Source: Novosphingobium decolorationis (GTDB lineage Bacteria > Pseudomonadota > Alphaproteobacteria > Sphingomonadales > Sphingomonadaceae). From it: 64,000 nt of DNA. The notes below the pieces were generated by a model. That model was not told the origin of the DNA, did not search any database, and saw nothing but the letters and a program-made list of their open reading frames with translations. Both the position numbers and the translations under genes were made by a program. The DNA lies in assembly GCF_018417475.1 (NCBI RefSeq), contig NZ_CP054856.1, forward strand, positions 2,697,001-2,761,000. The letters run 5' to 3'. Positions 7,978-16,922 of this stretch are shown piece after piece; the stretch's first letter is position 1; each line of letters begins with the position of its first letter.

Positions 7978-9312
7978 TCACCCCTCGCCGGTGACGCCGT
8001 CGCCTTCCGCCTCGTCGCCCTGCCGGTGGACGAGGATCTTGTCGATCTTGAGGCCGTCCATGTCGACCACCTCGAAACGCCAGCCCTGCTCGGTAAAGTG
8101 TTCGCCCTCCCCCGGCACCTTCTTGAGGACGGCGAGGACATAGCCCGCGGCCGTTGCGAATTCGCGGTCTTCGGGCAGCGTCATGGCAAGGCGGTCGGCC
8201 AGCGCATCGGCGGGCATCGCGCCCGAGACGAGCATCGAGCCGTCCTCGCGGTCGATCACCAGCGGCGCATCGCCCACGTCCTGATGGCTGGCGAAGTTGC
8301 CCACCAGCGCCTCAAGCACGTCGGTGGGTGTCACGATGCCTTCCAGGTGCCCGTATTCGTCGTGGACGAAGGCCATCGCCACGGGCGCGCTCTGGAGCTT
8401 GCGCAGCGCGTCCATGGCATCGAGCTGGTCGGGAATGACTTCGGCGCGCGTCATCATCTTAGCAATGTCGACGCGCTCGCCTGCGACCAGCGCGGCGAGA
8501 ACTTCGCGCACCTTGAGGACGCCGACGATGGTGTCGCGCGATTCCTCCTGCGCCACGGGCAGGAGGGAGTGCGGTGTCTCCTCGATCCGCGCGCGCAGCT
8601 CCTCCTCGCTGGCGTCGAGAACGATCCAGTCGAGCTGGTTGCGCGGCGTCATCAGTTCGCGCACCGGACGGTCGGCCAGACGCATGACGCCCGCCATCAT
8701 CGCGCGCTCCTCTTCCTCGATCACGCCCGAACGCGTGGCCTCGGCGAAGATCATCTGGAGTTCCTCGGAGGTCAGTCGCTCCTGCGCGCCGCCTCGGATC
8801 GCCAGGAGGCGCAGGATCAGGCCTGAGGAGCGGTCGAGCAGCCACACGAACGGCGCCATGATCCGCGCCATCCAGGCCATTGGCAGGGCCATCACGATGG
8901 CCACCGGCTCGGCAGCGCGCAGCGCGAGCTGCTTGGGGACCAGTTCCCCCGCCACCAGGCTGGCGTAGGTCGTCGCCACGATCACGAGAGCAAAGCCCGC
9001 TTCGTCGGCATAGGCGGCGGGCATGCCCAGCATGGCCAGACGCTCGCCCACCGGACCGCCCAGGCTCGCGCCCGAATAGGCGCCCGCGACGATGCCGATG
9101 AGGGTGATGCCGATCTGGACGGTGGAGAGGAACTTGCCCGGGTCCTGCGCCAGCGCGATCGCGGTCCGGGCCGCCGCATTGCCCTTGTCCGCGCTGACCT
9201 GCAGGCGCGGGACACGCGCCGACACGATCGCGAGCTCGGACATGGCGAAAAGGCCATTGAGCAGGATCAGCCCAACGATGACGAGAAGGTCGGTCCAGGG
9301 AAATGGCGTCAC
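7978..9312 (-). CDS. TlyC/CorC-type membrane protein with CBS pair
   Basis: 444 residues. Layout: an N-terminal CNNM/DUF21 membrane domain (about 1-190) with several hydrophobic helices, including LLVIVGLILLNGLFAMSELA and GFALVIVATTYASLVAGELVPK; two CBS domains (about 205-320, including LMTPRNQLDW and FVHDEYGHLEGIVTPTDVLE); and a CorC_HlyC domain (about 335-425, with DREFATAAGYVLAVLKKVPGEGEHF). Family members are called hemolysin-like, but the better supported role is divalent cation (Mg/Co) transport. Substrate is not shown by the sequence. The gene is leftward, convergent with the bamF-like gene across the repeat and insertion, and divergent from the OmpA-like lipoprotein. Confidence 0.9.
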   Translation of the reverse strand: MTPFPWTDLLVIVGLILLNGLFAMSELAIVSARVPRLQVSADKGNAAARTAIALAQDPGKFLSTVQIGITLIGIVAGAYSGASLGGPVGERLAMLGMPAAYADEAGFALVIVATTYASLVAGELVPKQLALRAAEPVAIVMALPMAWMARIMAPFVWLLDRSSGLILRLLAIRGGAQERLTSEELQMIFAEATRSGVIEEEERAMMAGVMRLADRPVRELMTPRNQLDWIVLDASEEELRARIEETPHSLLPVAQEESRDTIVGVLKVREVLAALVAGERVDIAKMMTRAEVIPDQLDAMDALRKLQSAPVAMAFVHDEYGHLEGIVTPTDVLEALVGNFASHQDVGDAPLVIDREDGSMLVSGAMPADALADRLAMTLPEDREFATAAGYVLAVLKKVPGEGEHFTEQGWRFEVVDMDGLKIDKILVHRQGDEAEGDGVTGEG

Positions 9313-9505
9313 AATGGCTCAGCGCTAGCAGAGTTCGACGGCGGCGCGAAGCGGTTGCGTAGCCCTTGTCTCGCAAAAGCGACTTTGACCCTGCCTGCGG
9401 AACACCCTGACCCATTGTTCGTTGTGGGCAAGGTGGACAGGAGGGATTAATGTGCACGACAGCACAGACCTCCTGCAGGCATGCGGATCTAGGAAAGGCA
9501 TCGTT

Positions 9506-10180
9506 ATGAAAAAATCGCGTTTGTTCATCAGTGCAGCGGCCGCACTTTCGCTGGTAGGCCTCTCGGCCTGTGTCACCGATCCCAACACGGGCGAGCGCAA
9601 GGTGTCGCGCACGGCCATCGGCGGTGCCGGCGGTGCGGGCCTGGGCTACCTTCTGGGCAGCGTCATCGGCGGCAAGACCGCACGTATTGTCGGTGCAGGC
9701 ATTGGCGGCGTCGCAGGCGGCGTGGTCGGCTACCAGATGGACAAGCAGATCAAGGAGCTGAAGGAAGACACCGCGGGCTCGGGCATCGACGTGACGCAGG
9801 AAGGCGACGGCATTCTCGTCAACCTGCCCGACGTGACCTTCGCCGTCGATTCGACCGCGATCAGCCCCTCGTTCCAGAGCTCGCTCGACAAGGTCGCGCA
9901 GTCGATGGTCGAGTATCCCAACAGCCTCGTCGACGTCTACGGCCACACCGATTCGACGGGCGCGGCCAGCTACAACCTCGACCTTTCCAAGCGCCGCGCC
10001 GATTCGGTCGCGCGCTACCTGATCAGTCGCGGCGTCGCTTCGGCCCGTCTGCAGACCCAGGGCATGGGTGAGGATTACCCCGTCGCCGACAACACCACCG
10101 CCGAGGGCCGTGCGCTCAATCGCCGCGTGGAAATCAAGATCACCCCGGTCACGACCGAGGACGCCCGCTCGGCGAATTGA
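9506..10180 (+). CDS. OmpA-family lipoprotein with glycine zipper
   Basis: 224 residues from ATG 9506, with AGGAAAGG at 9491-9498 as ribosome site. The signal peptide ends in LVGLSAC (lipid Cys22). Next is a Gly/Ala-rich zipper segment (IGGAGGAGLGYLLGSVIGG), then an OmpA C-terminal domain from about residue 105, with VDVYGHTDSTGAASYNLDLS and RRADSVARYL carrying the Asp and Arg used to bind diaminopimelate in peptidoglycan. It probably ties the outer membrane to the wall, as Pal/YiaD-type proteins do. A strong terminator follows. Confidence 0.9.
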   Translation: MKKSRLFISAAAALSLVGLSACVTDPNTGERKVSRTAIGGAGGAGLGYLLGSVIGGKTARIVGAGIGGVAGGVVGYQMDKQIKELKEDTAGSGIDVTQEGDGILVNLPDVTFAVDSTAISPSFQSSLDKVAQSMVEYPNSLVDVYGHTDSTGAASYNLDLSKRRADSVARYLISRGVASARLQTQGMGEDYPVADNTTAEGRALNRRVEIKITPVTTEDARSAN

Positions 10181-10248
10181 TCGCCCCGACATGCGAAGCG
10201 TGCGTCCCCAGGGGCCGCACGCTTCCCTATCCGCCCCCGCGCCGGGCA

Positions 10249-10284
10249 AAAAAAAGGCCGGTCCATGTCGGACCGGCCGTTTTA
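10249..10284 (+). terminator. Rho-independent terminator after the OmpA-like gene
   Basis: A 9-bp perfect stem (GGCCGGTCC at 10256-10264 with GGACCGGCC at 10270-10278), a 5-nt loop and GTTTTAG after it. An eight-base A run precedes the stem. Confidence 0.9.
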
Positions 10285-10625
10285 GTTCATTTGGGAGAGG
10301 ATGCCTGAAAGGCGTTTCCTCTTTAGGTGCAAGCCCGGATGCGGGCAAATGACGAAACGGCGAATGTGGTTGCGCAATGCGCAACAATAACGCTTTTCCG
10401 GGGCCTAGGGAATCAGGCTCCAGTTGCGCCTGACTCACCCGCCCTCTCTCGCTTCTTGTTCTTTTTCCACCACATTGACGCTTAATCAGGCCTTCCTCCA
10501 CCATACGGGCCCACCTCTTAGTAATTACACTTATACTCAAATCACTATTGGTTATCCATTACGTGAAATACGAACTCAATTCATTCCTGATTTTATGAAA
10601 TTTATTGAGAGAGATTGTTTTGAGT
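10285..10625. other. Gene-free stretch with stacked hairpins, then an AT-rich leader
   Basis: No credible gene. The first 150 bases hold four consecutive hairpins: 10296-10322 (AGAGGA/TCCTCT with GCCT/AGGC inside), 10333-10346 (GCCCG/CGGGC), 10370-10384 (TTGCGC/GCGCAA) and 10413-10433 (TCAGGC/GCCTGA). From about 10440 the sequence turns markedly AT-rich up to the next start codon, probably the promoter and leader of the receiver-like gene. The hairpin block could be a small RNA or a structured leader; this is unproven. Confidence 0.45.
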
Positions 10626-11147
10626 ATGGAGGATAAAGTGGAAAGAGCGCAGGTTGTATTGATAGACAGCGATGTTCATCGGCGCGCGCGAATCGCATAT
10701 GAGCTGACAAATCTAGCAAGTTACGTAATTCCACTTGAACATTATTCGGAGCTTACACAATATTGGCCAAGGGATGCTGTCCTGCTGGTCGAGGATTCCG
10801 GAGGCACCGTCGATTCTCTGTGCCGCCTCCTCAAGATGCACCAGAAGGACTTACCCTTCGTTGCCTTCTCGGCCGACGCGAGCCCGCAGCGCCGTTCCGC
10901 AGCGCTCCTGAAGGGTGCGGGCGCCTACCTGCCCTGGCCCTGCGGCGCCGAGGAACTGAAGTCGACGCTGCTCTCTGTGGCCGCAGCGCACTCTGCCAAG
11001 GCACTGGCGACCAGCGAACCGGAGAGCGTCTTTCCCCAACTCGCCCCGAGCGTGATCCAGCCTCAGGAAGATGCGGGTCTTCGCCAGATGCGCGAGCTGT
11101 GGCGGGCCTCGAACGAAAGCCACGCCCCCCAGGCTTACGCCGAGTAA
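10626..11147 (+). CDS. Degenerate response-regulator receiver protein
   Basis: 173 residues from ATG 10626. The opening AQVVLIDSDVHRRARIAYEL resembles a receiver-domain first strand with its acidic pair. It is followed by DAVLLVEDSG (third strand, the phosphoacceptor region), LPFVAFSAD (Thr/Ser strand) and GAGAYLPWPC, where the usual conserved Lys-Pro appears as Leu-Pro. The missing Lys and absence of a DNA-binding domain suggest a pseudo-receiver or truncated FixJ-like regulator. The first ~55 codons are AT-rich and the rest GC-rich. The 3' end overlaps convergent cysQ by 13 bp. The receiver assignment is by fold pattern only. Confidence 0.6.
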   Translation: MEDKVERAQVVLIDSDVHRRARIAYELTNLASYVIPLEHYSELTQYWPRDAVLLVEDSGGTVDSLCRLLKMHQKDLPFVAFSADASPQRRSAALLKGAGAYLPWPCGAEELKSTLLSVAAAHSAKALATSEPESVFPQLAPSVIQPQEDAGLRQMRELWRASNESHAPQAYAE

Positions 11148-11929
11148 CGCGCGGCCCGGTCGGCGAGGCGGGCCACCGCCTCGCCGTGCATCGCGCTCGA
11201 ACAGCACAGGACGCCGAAGGCACGCGGATCGTGCTTGTTGTAGTTGAGCGGCTTACCGAAGGCATCGGTCACAGCCGCGCCCGCTTCGCGGGCAATCAAC
11301 CCAGCGGCGGCAATGTCCCATTCGAACCCCCAGCGCAGCGTAGCCAGCAGGTCCGCCTCGTCGGCCGCGACCATCGCCATGCGCAGCGCGATCGAGTTGG
11401 GCTGCTCGATGCGCAACAGATCCGCGTCTTCGGGCGCGAGCTTGCGCGCAGGCACCCGCGCCCCCGCCAGGGCGGGACGTGCGCTCGCCGTGAGAGGGAT
11501 GCCGTTGCGCGTGGCGCCCCGCCCCAGTTCACCTTTCCAGAACTCCCCGCCTTCCGCGCGCCGGCGCGCGGGCGCGTAGAGATAGCCGAAGAGCGGACGG
11601 TGGCGGTTGACCAGCGCCACGGAAACCGCCCAGCCATCGCGCCCGCCGATGAAGTCGCGCGTGCCGTCGATGGGATCGACCAGCCAGACCAGGTCCTGTG
11701 CGCAGCGCGCGCCGCTGTCGAGCGTCTCCTCGCTCAGCCATCCCGCAGCGGGCAGCAGCGCGCGCAGCTCGCGTTTCAGATAGGCATCCACGGCGAGGTC
11801 GGCGGCGCTGACCGGACTGCCCGGGTCCTTTTCCCAGTGCGCAAGGACGTGTCCGTCGCCCGGCCAGGCCGCAAGCGCAATACGCCCGGCCTCGCGCACG
11901 ATCGCTTCGAGACGTGCGCGGTCGATCAT
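11135..11929 (-). CDS. cysQ: 3'(2'),5'-bisphosphate nucleotidase CysQ-type phosphatase
   Basis: 264 residues of the inositol-monophosphatase fold. Metal-binding motifs: GWLSEET (Glu67/Glu68), DPIDGTRDFIGG (Asp85 to Asp92) and the C-terminal GFEWDIAAAGLI. The RDFIGG ending of the second motif favours CysQ (hydrolysis of PAP made during sulfate assimilation) over plain inositol monophosphatase (SuhB), but substrate cannot be fixed by sequence alone. The gene runs leftward, overlaps the 3' end of the receiver-like gene and is divergent from sucC. Confidence 0.85.
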   Translation of the reverse strand: MIDRARLEAIVREAGRIALAAWPGDGHVLAHWEKDPGSPVSAADLAVDAYLKRELRALLPAAGWLSEETLDSGARCAQDLVWLVDPIDGTRDFIGGRDGWAVSVALVNRHRPLFGYLYAPARRRAEGGEFWKGELGRGATRNGIPLTASARPALAGARVPARKLAPEDADLLRIEQPNSIALRMAMVAADEADLLATLRWGFEWDIAAAGLIAREAGAAVTDAFGKPLNYNKHDPRAFGVLCCSSAMHGEAVARLADRAARYSA

Positions 11930-12145
11930 CGTGGGAAGCCCTCCGGCGTCGATCTATTGATATTGCTTCGCATTATGCCGAAACTCCCTCGCGATTTGCC
12001 GACAAAGTCGCCCGGATGTCCATTTCCCACGTCATGCGGAGCCTTAGAGGCCTTTTCAAGCGCGCAGGGATATGCTTAGGCGGCGTTGCAAAAATCACCA
12101 TTCGCGCCCTCCTTCGAGGAAACTCCAGCAGAAAGCGACTGACCG

Positions 12146-13342
12146 ATGAACATTCACGAATATCAGGCCAAGGAACTGCTTGCGAAGTACGGCGTGGGCA
12201 TCCCCGCCGGCATCCCCGCCCTGACCGTCGAAGAAGCCGTTGCCGCCGCCAAGCAGCTCCCCGGACCGCTCTACGTCGTCAAGGCGCAGATTCACGCCGG
12301 TGGCCGCGGCAAGGGCAAGTTCAAGGAACTCGGCCCCGACGCCAAGGGCGGCGTGCGCCTCGCCAAGTCGATCGACGAGGTCGAGGAATTCGCAAAGGAA
12401 ATGCTCGGCAACACCCTCGTCACCATCCAGACGGGTGATGCCGGCAAGCAGGTCAACCGCCTTTACGTGACCGACGGCGTCGACATCGCCAAGGAATACT
12501 ACTTCTCGATGCTCGTTGACCGCGCCACCGGCCGCGTCGCGATGATCGCCTCGACCGAAGGCGGCATGGACATCGAGGAAGTCGCCCACTCGACTCCGGA
12601 AAAGATCACCACGATCACGATCGACCCGGCCGAAGGCTTCCAGCCCCACCACGGCCGCGCCGTCGCCTTCGGTCTCAAGCTGACCGGCGATCTCAACAAG
12701 CAGGCGCAGAAGATCGCCAAGCAGATCTATGAGGCCTTCATGGACCTCGACTGCGACATGCTCGAGATCAACCCGCTGGTGGAAAGCGCCGACGGCCAAC
12801 TGCTCGTCCTCGACACCAAGATGAGCTTCGATTCGAACGCGCTGTACCGTCACCCCGACGTGCGCGAACTGCGCGACGAGACCGAAGAAGATCCGGCCGA
12901 GATCGAAGCTTCGAAGTACGACCTCGCCTACATCAAGCTCGATGGTGACATCGGCTGCATGGTGAACGGCGCAGGGCTTGCCATGGCGACCATGGACATC
13001 ATCAAGCTCAACGGCTCGTTCCCCGCCAACTTCCTCGACGTGGGCGGCGGCGCCACCACCGAAAAGGTGACTGCGGCGTTCAAGATCATTCTCGGCGATC
13101 CCAACGTGAAGGGCATCCTCGTGAACATCTTCGGCGGCATCATGAAGTGCGACGTCATTGCCGAGGGCATCGTGGCCGCGGCCAAGGAAGTGAACCTGGG
13201 CGTGCCGCTCGTGGTTCGCCTCGAAGGCACCAACGTGCAGCAGGGCAAGGACATCCTCGCCAACTCGGGCCTGCCGATCGTTCCGGCCAACGACCTGGGC
13301 GATGCGGCCAAGAAGATCGTCGCCGAAGTTCAGGCGGCCTGA
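12146..13342 (+). CDS. sucC: Succinyl-CoA ligase, beta subunit
   Basis: 398 residues, the normal length. Catalyses the succinyl-CoA to succinate step of the TCA cycle with ADP or GDP phosphorylation, as a complex with SucD. N-terminal ATP-grasp region: [17 protein letters not shown] and [15 protein letters not shown]. The ligase half contains [15 protein letters not shown] and [10 protein letters not shown], then [28 protein letters not shown] precedes the start by ~25 bases. The partner sucD is not adjacent: after a terminator the next genes are etfBA, so the subunits must be encoded apart. Confidence 0.97.
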   Translation: MNIHEYQAKELLAKYGVGIPAGIPALTVEEAVAAAKQLPGPLYVVKAQIHAGGRGKGKFKELGPDAKGGVRLAKSIDEVEEFAKEMLGNTLVTIQTGDAGKQVNRLYVTDGVDIAKEYYFSMLVDRATGRVAMIASTEGGMDIEEVAHSTPEKITTITIDPAEGFQPHHGRAVAFGLKLTGDLNKQAQKIAKQIYEAFMDLDCDMLEINPLVESADGQLLVLDTKMSFDSNALYRHPDVRELRDETEEDPAEIEASKYDLAYIKLDGDIGCMVNGAGLAMATMDIIKLNGSFPANFLDVGGGATTEKVTAAFKIILGDPNVKGILVNIFGGIMKCDVIAEGIVAAAKEVNLGVPLVVRLEGTNVQQGKDILANSGLPIVPANDLGDAAKKIVAEVQAA

Positions 13343-13371
13343 TCGGCCCCACAGGCACCGATACGACATGC

Positions 13372-13410
13372 AAAGCGGCGGGGGCCTCGGGCTCCCGCCG
13401 CTTTCTTTTT
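13372..13410 (+). terminator. Rho-independent terminator after sucC
   Basis: AAAGCGGCGGG (13372-13382) pairs with CCCGCCGCTTT (13394-13404), followed by a T-rich tract to 13410. It separates sucC from the etfBA promoter region. Confidence 0.9.
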
Positions 13411-13626
13411 GCCCTTCGAACAGGGCCCGGCCCCGCTCTGTACGCCGGGAGCAGACCTCCTCATGCACTTCGCGGGCCAATTGCCCGGCGCGACTAAAGC
13501 CCCTCTTGGGGCGATGGAACAATTGCGGGGGTTGACGTCTTGAGCGTGGGGCGCGATGGCATCCACCGCGCAATTTAATCGCATGGCTAAACAGCCCTGC
13601 AGCAGAGTTTGAGAGGACATATTCTC

Positions 13627-14373
13627 ATGAAAATCCTCGTGCCCGTGAAGCGGGTGATCGACTACAATGTGAAGCCGCGGGTAAAGGCGGACGGGTCCGG
13701 CGTGGACCTTGCCAACGTGAAGATGAGCATGAACCCCTTCGACGAGATTGCCGTCGAGGAAGCGCTGCAGATCAAGGAAGCGGGCAACGCCGAAGAGGTC
13801 ATCGTGGTCTCGATCGGCCCGGCCAAGGCCGCCGAAACCTTGCGCACGGGCATGGCGATGGGCGCGGACCGCGCGATCCATGTCGCCACCGACGAGGAAG
13901 TCGAACCGCTCGCGGTCGCCAAGATCCTCAAGGCCGTGGTCGAGGAAGAGAACCCCGGCCTCGTGATCCTGGGCAAGCAGGCGATCGACGACGATTCCAA
14001 CCAGACCGGCCAGATGCTCGCGGCCCTGCTCGGCCGTCCGCAGGGCACCTTCGCCTCCAAGGTCGTGGTCGAGGGCGATAGCGTGGCCGTCACCCGCGAA
14101 GTCGACGGCGGTCTCGAGACCGTCAAGCTCGCGATGCCCGCCATCGTCACCACCGACCTTCGCCTGAACGAGCCGCGCTACGCATCGCTGCCCAACATCA
14201 TGAAGGCCAAGAAGAAGCCGCTCGATGCCAAGACGCCCGCCGATTACGGCGTCGACATCGCGCCGCGCCTCAAGACGCTCAAGGTCGCCGAACCGCCGGT
14301 GCGCAGCGCCGGCATCAAGGTCGAGAACGTCGATGCGCTTGTCGCCAAGCTCAAGGAAATGGGAGTCGCGTAA
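13627..14373 (+). CDS. etfB: Electron transfer flavoprotein, beta subunit
   Basis: 248 residues from ATG 13627; the family N-terminus [18 protein letters not shown] starts there. EtfB forms the FAD/AMP heterodimer with EtfA that takes electrons from acyl-CoA and other dehydrogenases to ETF:quinone oxidoreductase. Family blocks: [17 protein letters not shown], the AMP-site region [18 protein letters not shown] and the signature [19 protein letters not shown]. The TAA stop overlaps the etfA ATG by one base (TAATG), so translation is coupled. Confidence 0.96.
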   Translation: MKILVPVKRVIDYNVKPRVKADGSGVDLANVKMSMNPFDEIAVEEALQIKEAGNAEEVIVVSIGPAKAAETLRTGMAMGADRAIHVATDEEVEPLAVAKILKAVVEEENPGLVILGKQAIDDDSNQTGQMLAALLGRPQGTFASKVVVEGDSVAVTREVDGGLETVKLAMPAIVTTDLRLNEPRYASLPNIMKAKKKPLDAKTPADYGVDIAPRLKTLKVAEPPVRSAGIKVENVDALVAKLKEMGVA

Positions 14374-15302
14374 TGAAGACGCTTGTTTGGGTCGAACACG
14401 ACAACGCCGCCGTCAAGGACGCGACGCTCTCCACCGTCACCGCCGCTGCAAAGCTGGGTGAAGTTCACCTCATCGTTGCAGGCGCAGGCTGCGCGGCCGT
14501 CGCCGACGAAGCCGCCAGGATCGCTGGCGTCGCCAAGGTGCACCTCGCCGACGACGCGGCTTACGAGCATGGCCTCGCCGAGAACGTCGCCCCGCTCATC
14601 GTCGAGCTGATGGGCGATCACGACGCCTTCCTCGCGCCCGCCACGACCACTGGCAAGAACATCGCGCCGCGCGTCGCCGCCCTGCTCGACGTCATGCAGG
14701 TCTCGGACATCCTCTCGGTCGAGGGCGAGAAGACCTTCACCCGTCCGATCTATGCCGGCAACGCGATCGCCACGGTCGAGAGCACCGACGCCAAGCTCGT
14801 CATCACCGTGCGCGGCACCGCCTTCGAAAAGGCCGATGCCGAGAGCGGTTCGGCCAGCGTCGAGGCCGTCTCGGGCAAGGGCGATGCGGGTCTCTCCAGC
14901 TTCGTGGGCCAGGAGATCGCGACCAGCGAGCGCCCTGAGCTCACCAGCGCCAAGGTCATCGTCTCGGGCGGCCGTGCCCTCAAGGACGCGGACACCTTCG
15001 AGGCCACCATCCTGCCGCTCGCCGACAAGCTCGGCGCCGCCGTGGGTGCCAGCCGCGCGGCGGTCGATGCGGGCTATGTCCCCAACGACTACCAGGTCGG
15101 CCAGACCGGCAAGATCGTGGCGCCCGAAGTCTACATCGCGGTCGGCATCTCGGGCGCGATCCAGCACCTTGCGGGCATGAAGGACTCCAAGACCATCATC
15201 GCCATCAACAAGGACGAGGACGCCCCGATCTTCCAGGTCGCAGACATCGGTCTTGTCGCCGACCTCTACGACGCCGTGCCGGAACTTACCGGCAAGCTCT
15301 GA
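14373..15302 (+). CDS. etfA: Electron transfer flavoprotein, alpha subunit
   Basis: 309 residues. Partner of EtfB. The C-terminal FAD-binding domain is clear: [60 protein letters not shown] and [16 protein letters not shown]. The start overlaps the etfB stop by one base. A terminator follows directly. Confidence 0.96.
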   Translation: MKTLVWVEHDNAAVKDATLSTVTAAAKLGEVHLIVAGAGCAAVADEAARIAGVAKVHLADDAAYEHGLAENVAPLIVELMGDHDAFLAPATTTGKNIAPRVAALLDVMQVSDILSVEGEKTFTRPIYAGNAIATVESTDAKLVITVRGTAFEKADAESGSASVEAVSGKGDAGLSSFVGQEIATSERPELTSAKVIVSGGRALKDADTFEATILPLADKLGAAVGASRAAVDAGYVPNDYQVGQTGKIVAPEVYIAVGISGAIQHLAGMKDSKTIIAINKDEDAPIFQVADIGLVADLYDAVPELTGKL

Positions 15303-15322
15303 GGCTTCGGCCCGAAGGTTTG

Positions 15323-15361
15323 AAAAGCCCTCGTCCGGCTCCGGCCCGGCGGGGGCTTTTT
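15323..15361 (+). terminator. Rho-independent terminator after etfA
   Basis: AAAAGCCC (15323-15330) pairs with GGGCTTTT (15353-15360) with GC-rich pairing inside and a T run, 20 bp after the etfA stop. Confidence 0.85.
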
Positions 15362-15453
15362 CGTAGATCGACGCGACATTGCTTCCCCGCAAGAGTCTTG
15401 CCCCCTACCCTGCCTCATGCCATTCTTGGTCAACTGGATAGGGGGATATCGAG

Positions 15454-16356
15454 ATGCGCAGAACAGGTTGGGCCATCGCGGCGGTATGTGGGCTGCTGAC
15501 GGCGCAGGGCGCTCAGGCCAAGCCGGACACCTTCGTTCTGGAAGCCTCCTCGCCCTGGAACGTGGACTGGGCCGACAACGCCTGCGTCCTGCAACGCATG
15601 TACGGCGAAGGCGACGAAGGCGTCCTCCTGCGCTTCCTGAACTTCACGCCGGACTACACCTACCAGATCCAGCTCACCGGAGGCCCGGCCAAGCTCAACC
15701 TGCCGCACCGGGACATCGAAGTCGCCTTTGCACCCTTCCCCTCCTACGAAGCCGATGCAATCGCCGCGAAAGTCGATGACACTTATGACTCCCTGCTCTT
15801 CACCACCGAGATCGCCATCGATCACGATGAACTCGATCGCATGGACGCCGATCAGCGCACCTCGGCCCTCGCCAAAGGCGAGGAGCCCGATCGGCATTTC
15901 GTCCGTCCCGTCGCCGGCGAGGTCGATCACTTCGATGTCGACCTCGGCCCCCGCACGCTCAGATTCAATACCGGCGCTCTCGAGAAGCCTCTGGCCGCCT
16001 TGCGCACATGCACTCGGGATCTCTTGCGCCAATGGGGCGTCGATCCCGATGTGCAGGATCAGGTTGCCTACGAAGCTCGCCCGGCCGGAGATGGTGAACT
16101 GCGCCGGCAGATGGGATTGAAATTCCCAAGCAACCTCATTCGAAAAGGCGCACAAGCCCGCGTCAACGTCGTCGTCACTGTCGATCCGCAAGGGAAGATG
16201 CAGGGATGCCGCGTCCCCCTATCCCAGAACGATCCCAGGTTCGACGAACTGGTATGCGAACGGATGACGAATCTCACGTTCGAGCCGGCGCGGCTTGCCG
16301 ATGATACCCCGGTGACGAGCTACTGGGCTGTCACGACCATCTTCCGGCTAAACTAG
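15454..16356 (+). CDS. Secreted protein with TonB C-terminal-like domain
   Basis: 300 residues. A cleavable-looking signal peptide (to about residue 22, ending GAQA) is followed by a ~190-residue domain I do not recognise, rich in acidic residues. The C-terminal ~90 residues resemble the TonB_C fold: [37 protein letters not shown] and [13 protein letters not shown]. Real TonB proteins have an uncleaved N-terminal anchor and a proline-rich linker; both are absent, so this is unlikely to be an energy transducer. Similar secreted TonB_C proteins are common in sphingomonads, role unknown. GGGGGA at 15441-15446 supports the start. Confidence 0.7.
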   Translation: MRRTGWAIAAVCGLLTAQGAQAKPDTFVLEASSPWNVDWADNACVLQRMYGEGDEGVLLRFLNFTPDYTYQIQLTGGPAKLNLPHRDIEVAFAPFPSYEADAIAAKVDDTYDSLLFTTEIAIDHDELDRMDADQRTSALAKGEEPDRHFVRPVAGEVDHFDVDLGPRTLRFNTGALEKPLAALRTCTRDLLRQWGVDPDVQDQVAYEARPAGDGELRRQMGLKFPSNLIRKGAQARVNVVVTVDPQGKMQGCRVPLSQNDPRFDELVCERMTNLTFEPARLADDTPVTSYWAVTTIFRLN

Positions 16357-16364
16357 GGCAGGTC

Positions 16365-16922
16365 TCAAGGCTGACGCTCGTAAAGGTTGAGCGCGACCGG
16401 GTCCTCGGCGTCGGGCTCCTTGCGGTCGTAGGCGACAAAGCCCAGCGCAGCGGCAAGACGCTCGGACGCAAGGTTGCCCTCCTCGATCATGCAGACCATG
16501 CGGCGCGGGCCATGGCGTTCCTCGAACCAGGCGAGGCTCGCCTCCATGACCTCGCGCGCAACGCCTTGGCCCCACCAGTCGCGCGCCACGATCCAGCCCG
16601 CCTCGGTGGCATCGTCGAACCCCTTGCCGAAGCCCCGGTTGGAGTGAAACAGGCCGCAGCTCGCGATCATCGCCTCCGATCCGTGGGGGCGCACCGCGAA
16701 GAGCCCATAGCCGTGCTGGAGCCAGCTTTCGGCATGGCGGATCAGACGCTCCATGTGCTTTTCCGGGTCGGGGGGCGTGGGCGCGAGATAACGCGTCACC
16801 TCCGGATCGGCGAGCAGCGCCATGTGCGCCACCAGATCCCCCACCCGCGGCTGCCACAATTCAAAGCGCGTGGTAGTAAGAAGGGGCGCGGTCAGGCCCT
16901 CGGGCCACGGCTCCTGGCTCAC
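16365..16922 (-). CDS. GNAT-family N-acetyltransferase (RimJ/RimL type)
   Basis: 185 residues from GTG 16922, which overlaps the DUF445 gene's stop by four bases. The GNAT fold is seen in TTRFELWQPRVGDLVAHM, the acceptor-site segment EAGWIVARDWWGQGVAREVM (acetyl-CoA loop) and LASERLAAALGFVAYDR near the C-terminus. This layout matches the Acetyltransf_3 group that modifies protein N-termini or small molecules; the substrate is unknown. It is translationally coupled to the upstream DUF445 gene. Confidence 0.85.
   Translation of the reverse strand: MSQEPWPEGLTAPLLTTTRFELWQPRVGDLVAHMALLADPEVTRYLAPTPPDPEKHMERLIRHAESWLQHGYGLFAVRPHGSEAMIASCGLFHSNRGFGKGFDDATEAGWIVARDWWGQGVAREVMEASLAWFEERHGPRRMVCMIEEGNLASERLAAALGFVAYDRKEPDAEDPVALNLYERQP

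Noticed and set aside
10475..10506. TTGACG followed by CCATAC as a sigma-70 promoter
   Set aside because: Spacing is about 20 bp and the second box is poor; not reliable enough to annotate.
8459..10540. 693-codon leftward frame spanning the OmpA-like gene and part of the tlyC-like gene
   Set aside because: Crosses two well supported genes and a terminator; second half is an out-of-frame reading of the CBS protein.
12095..13573. 492-codon antisense frame opposite sucC
   Set aside because: Low-complexity His/Asp/Val-rich product typical of antisense to a GC-rich gene; no ribosome site.
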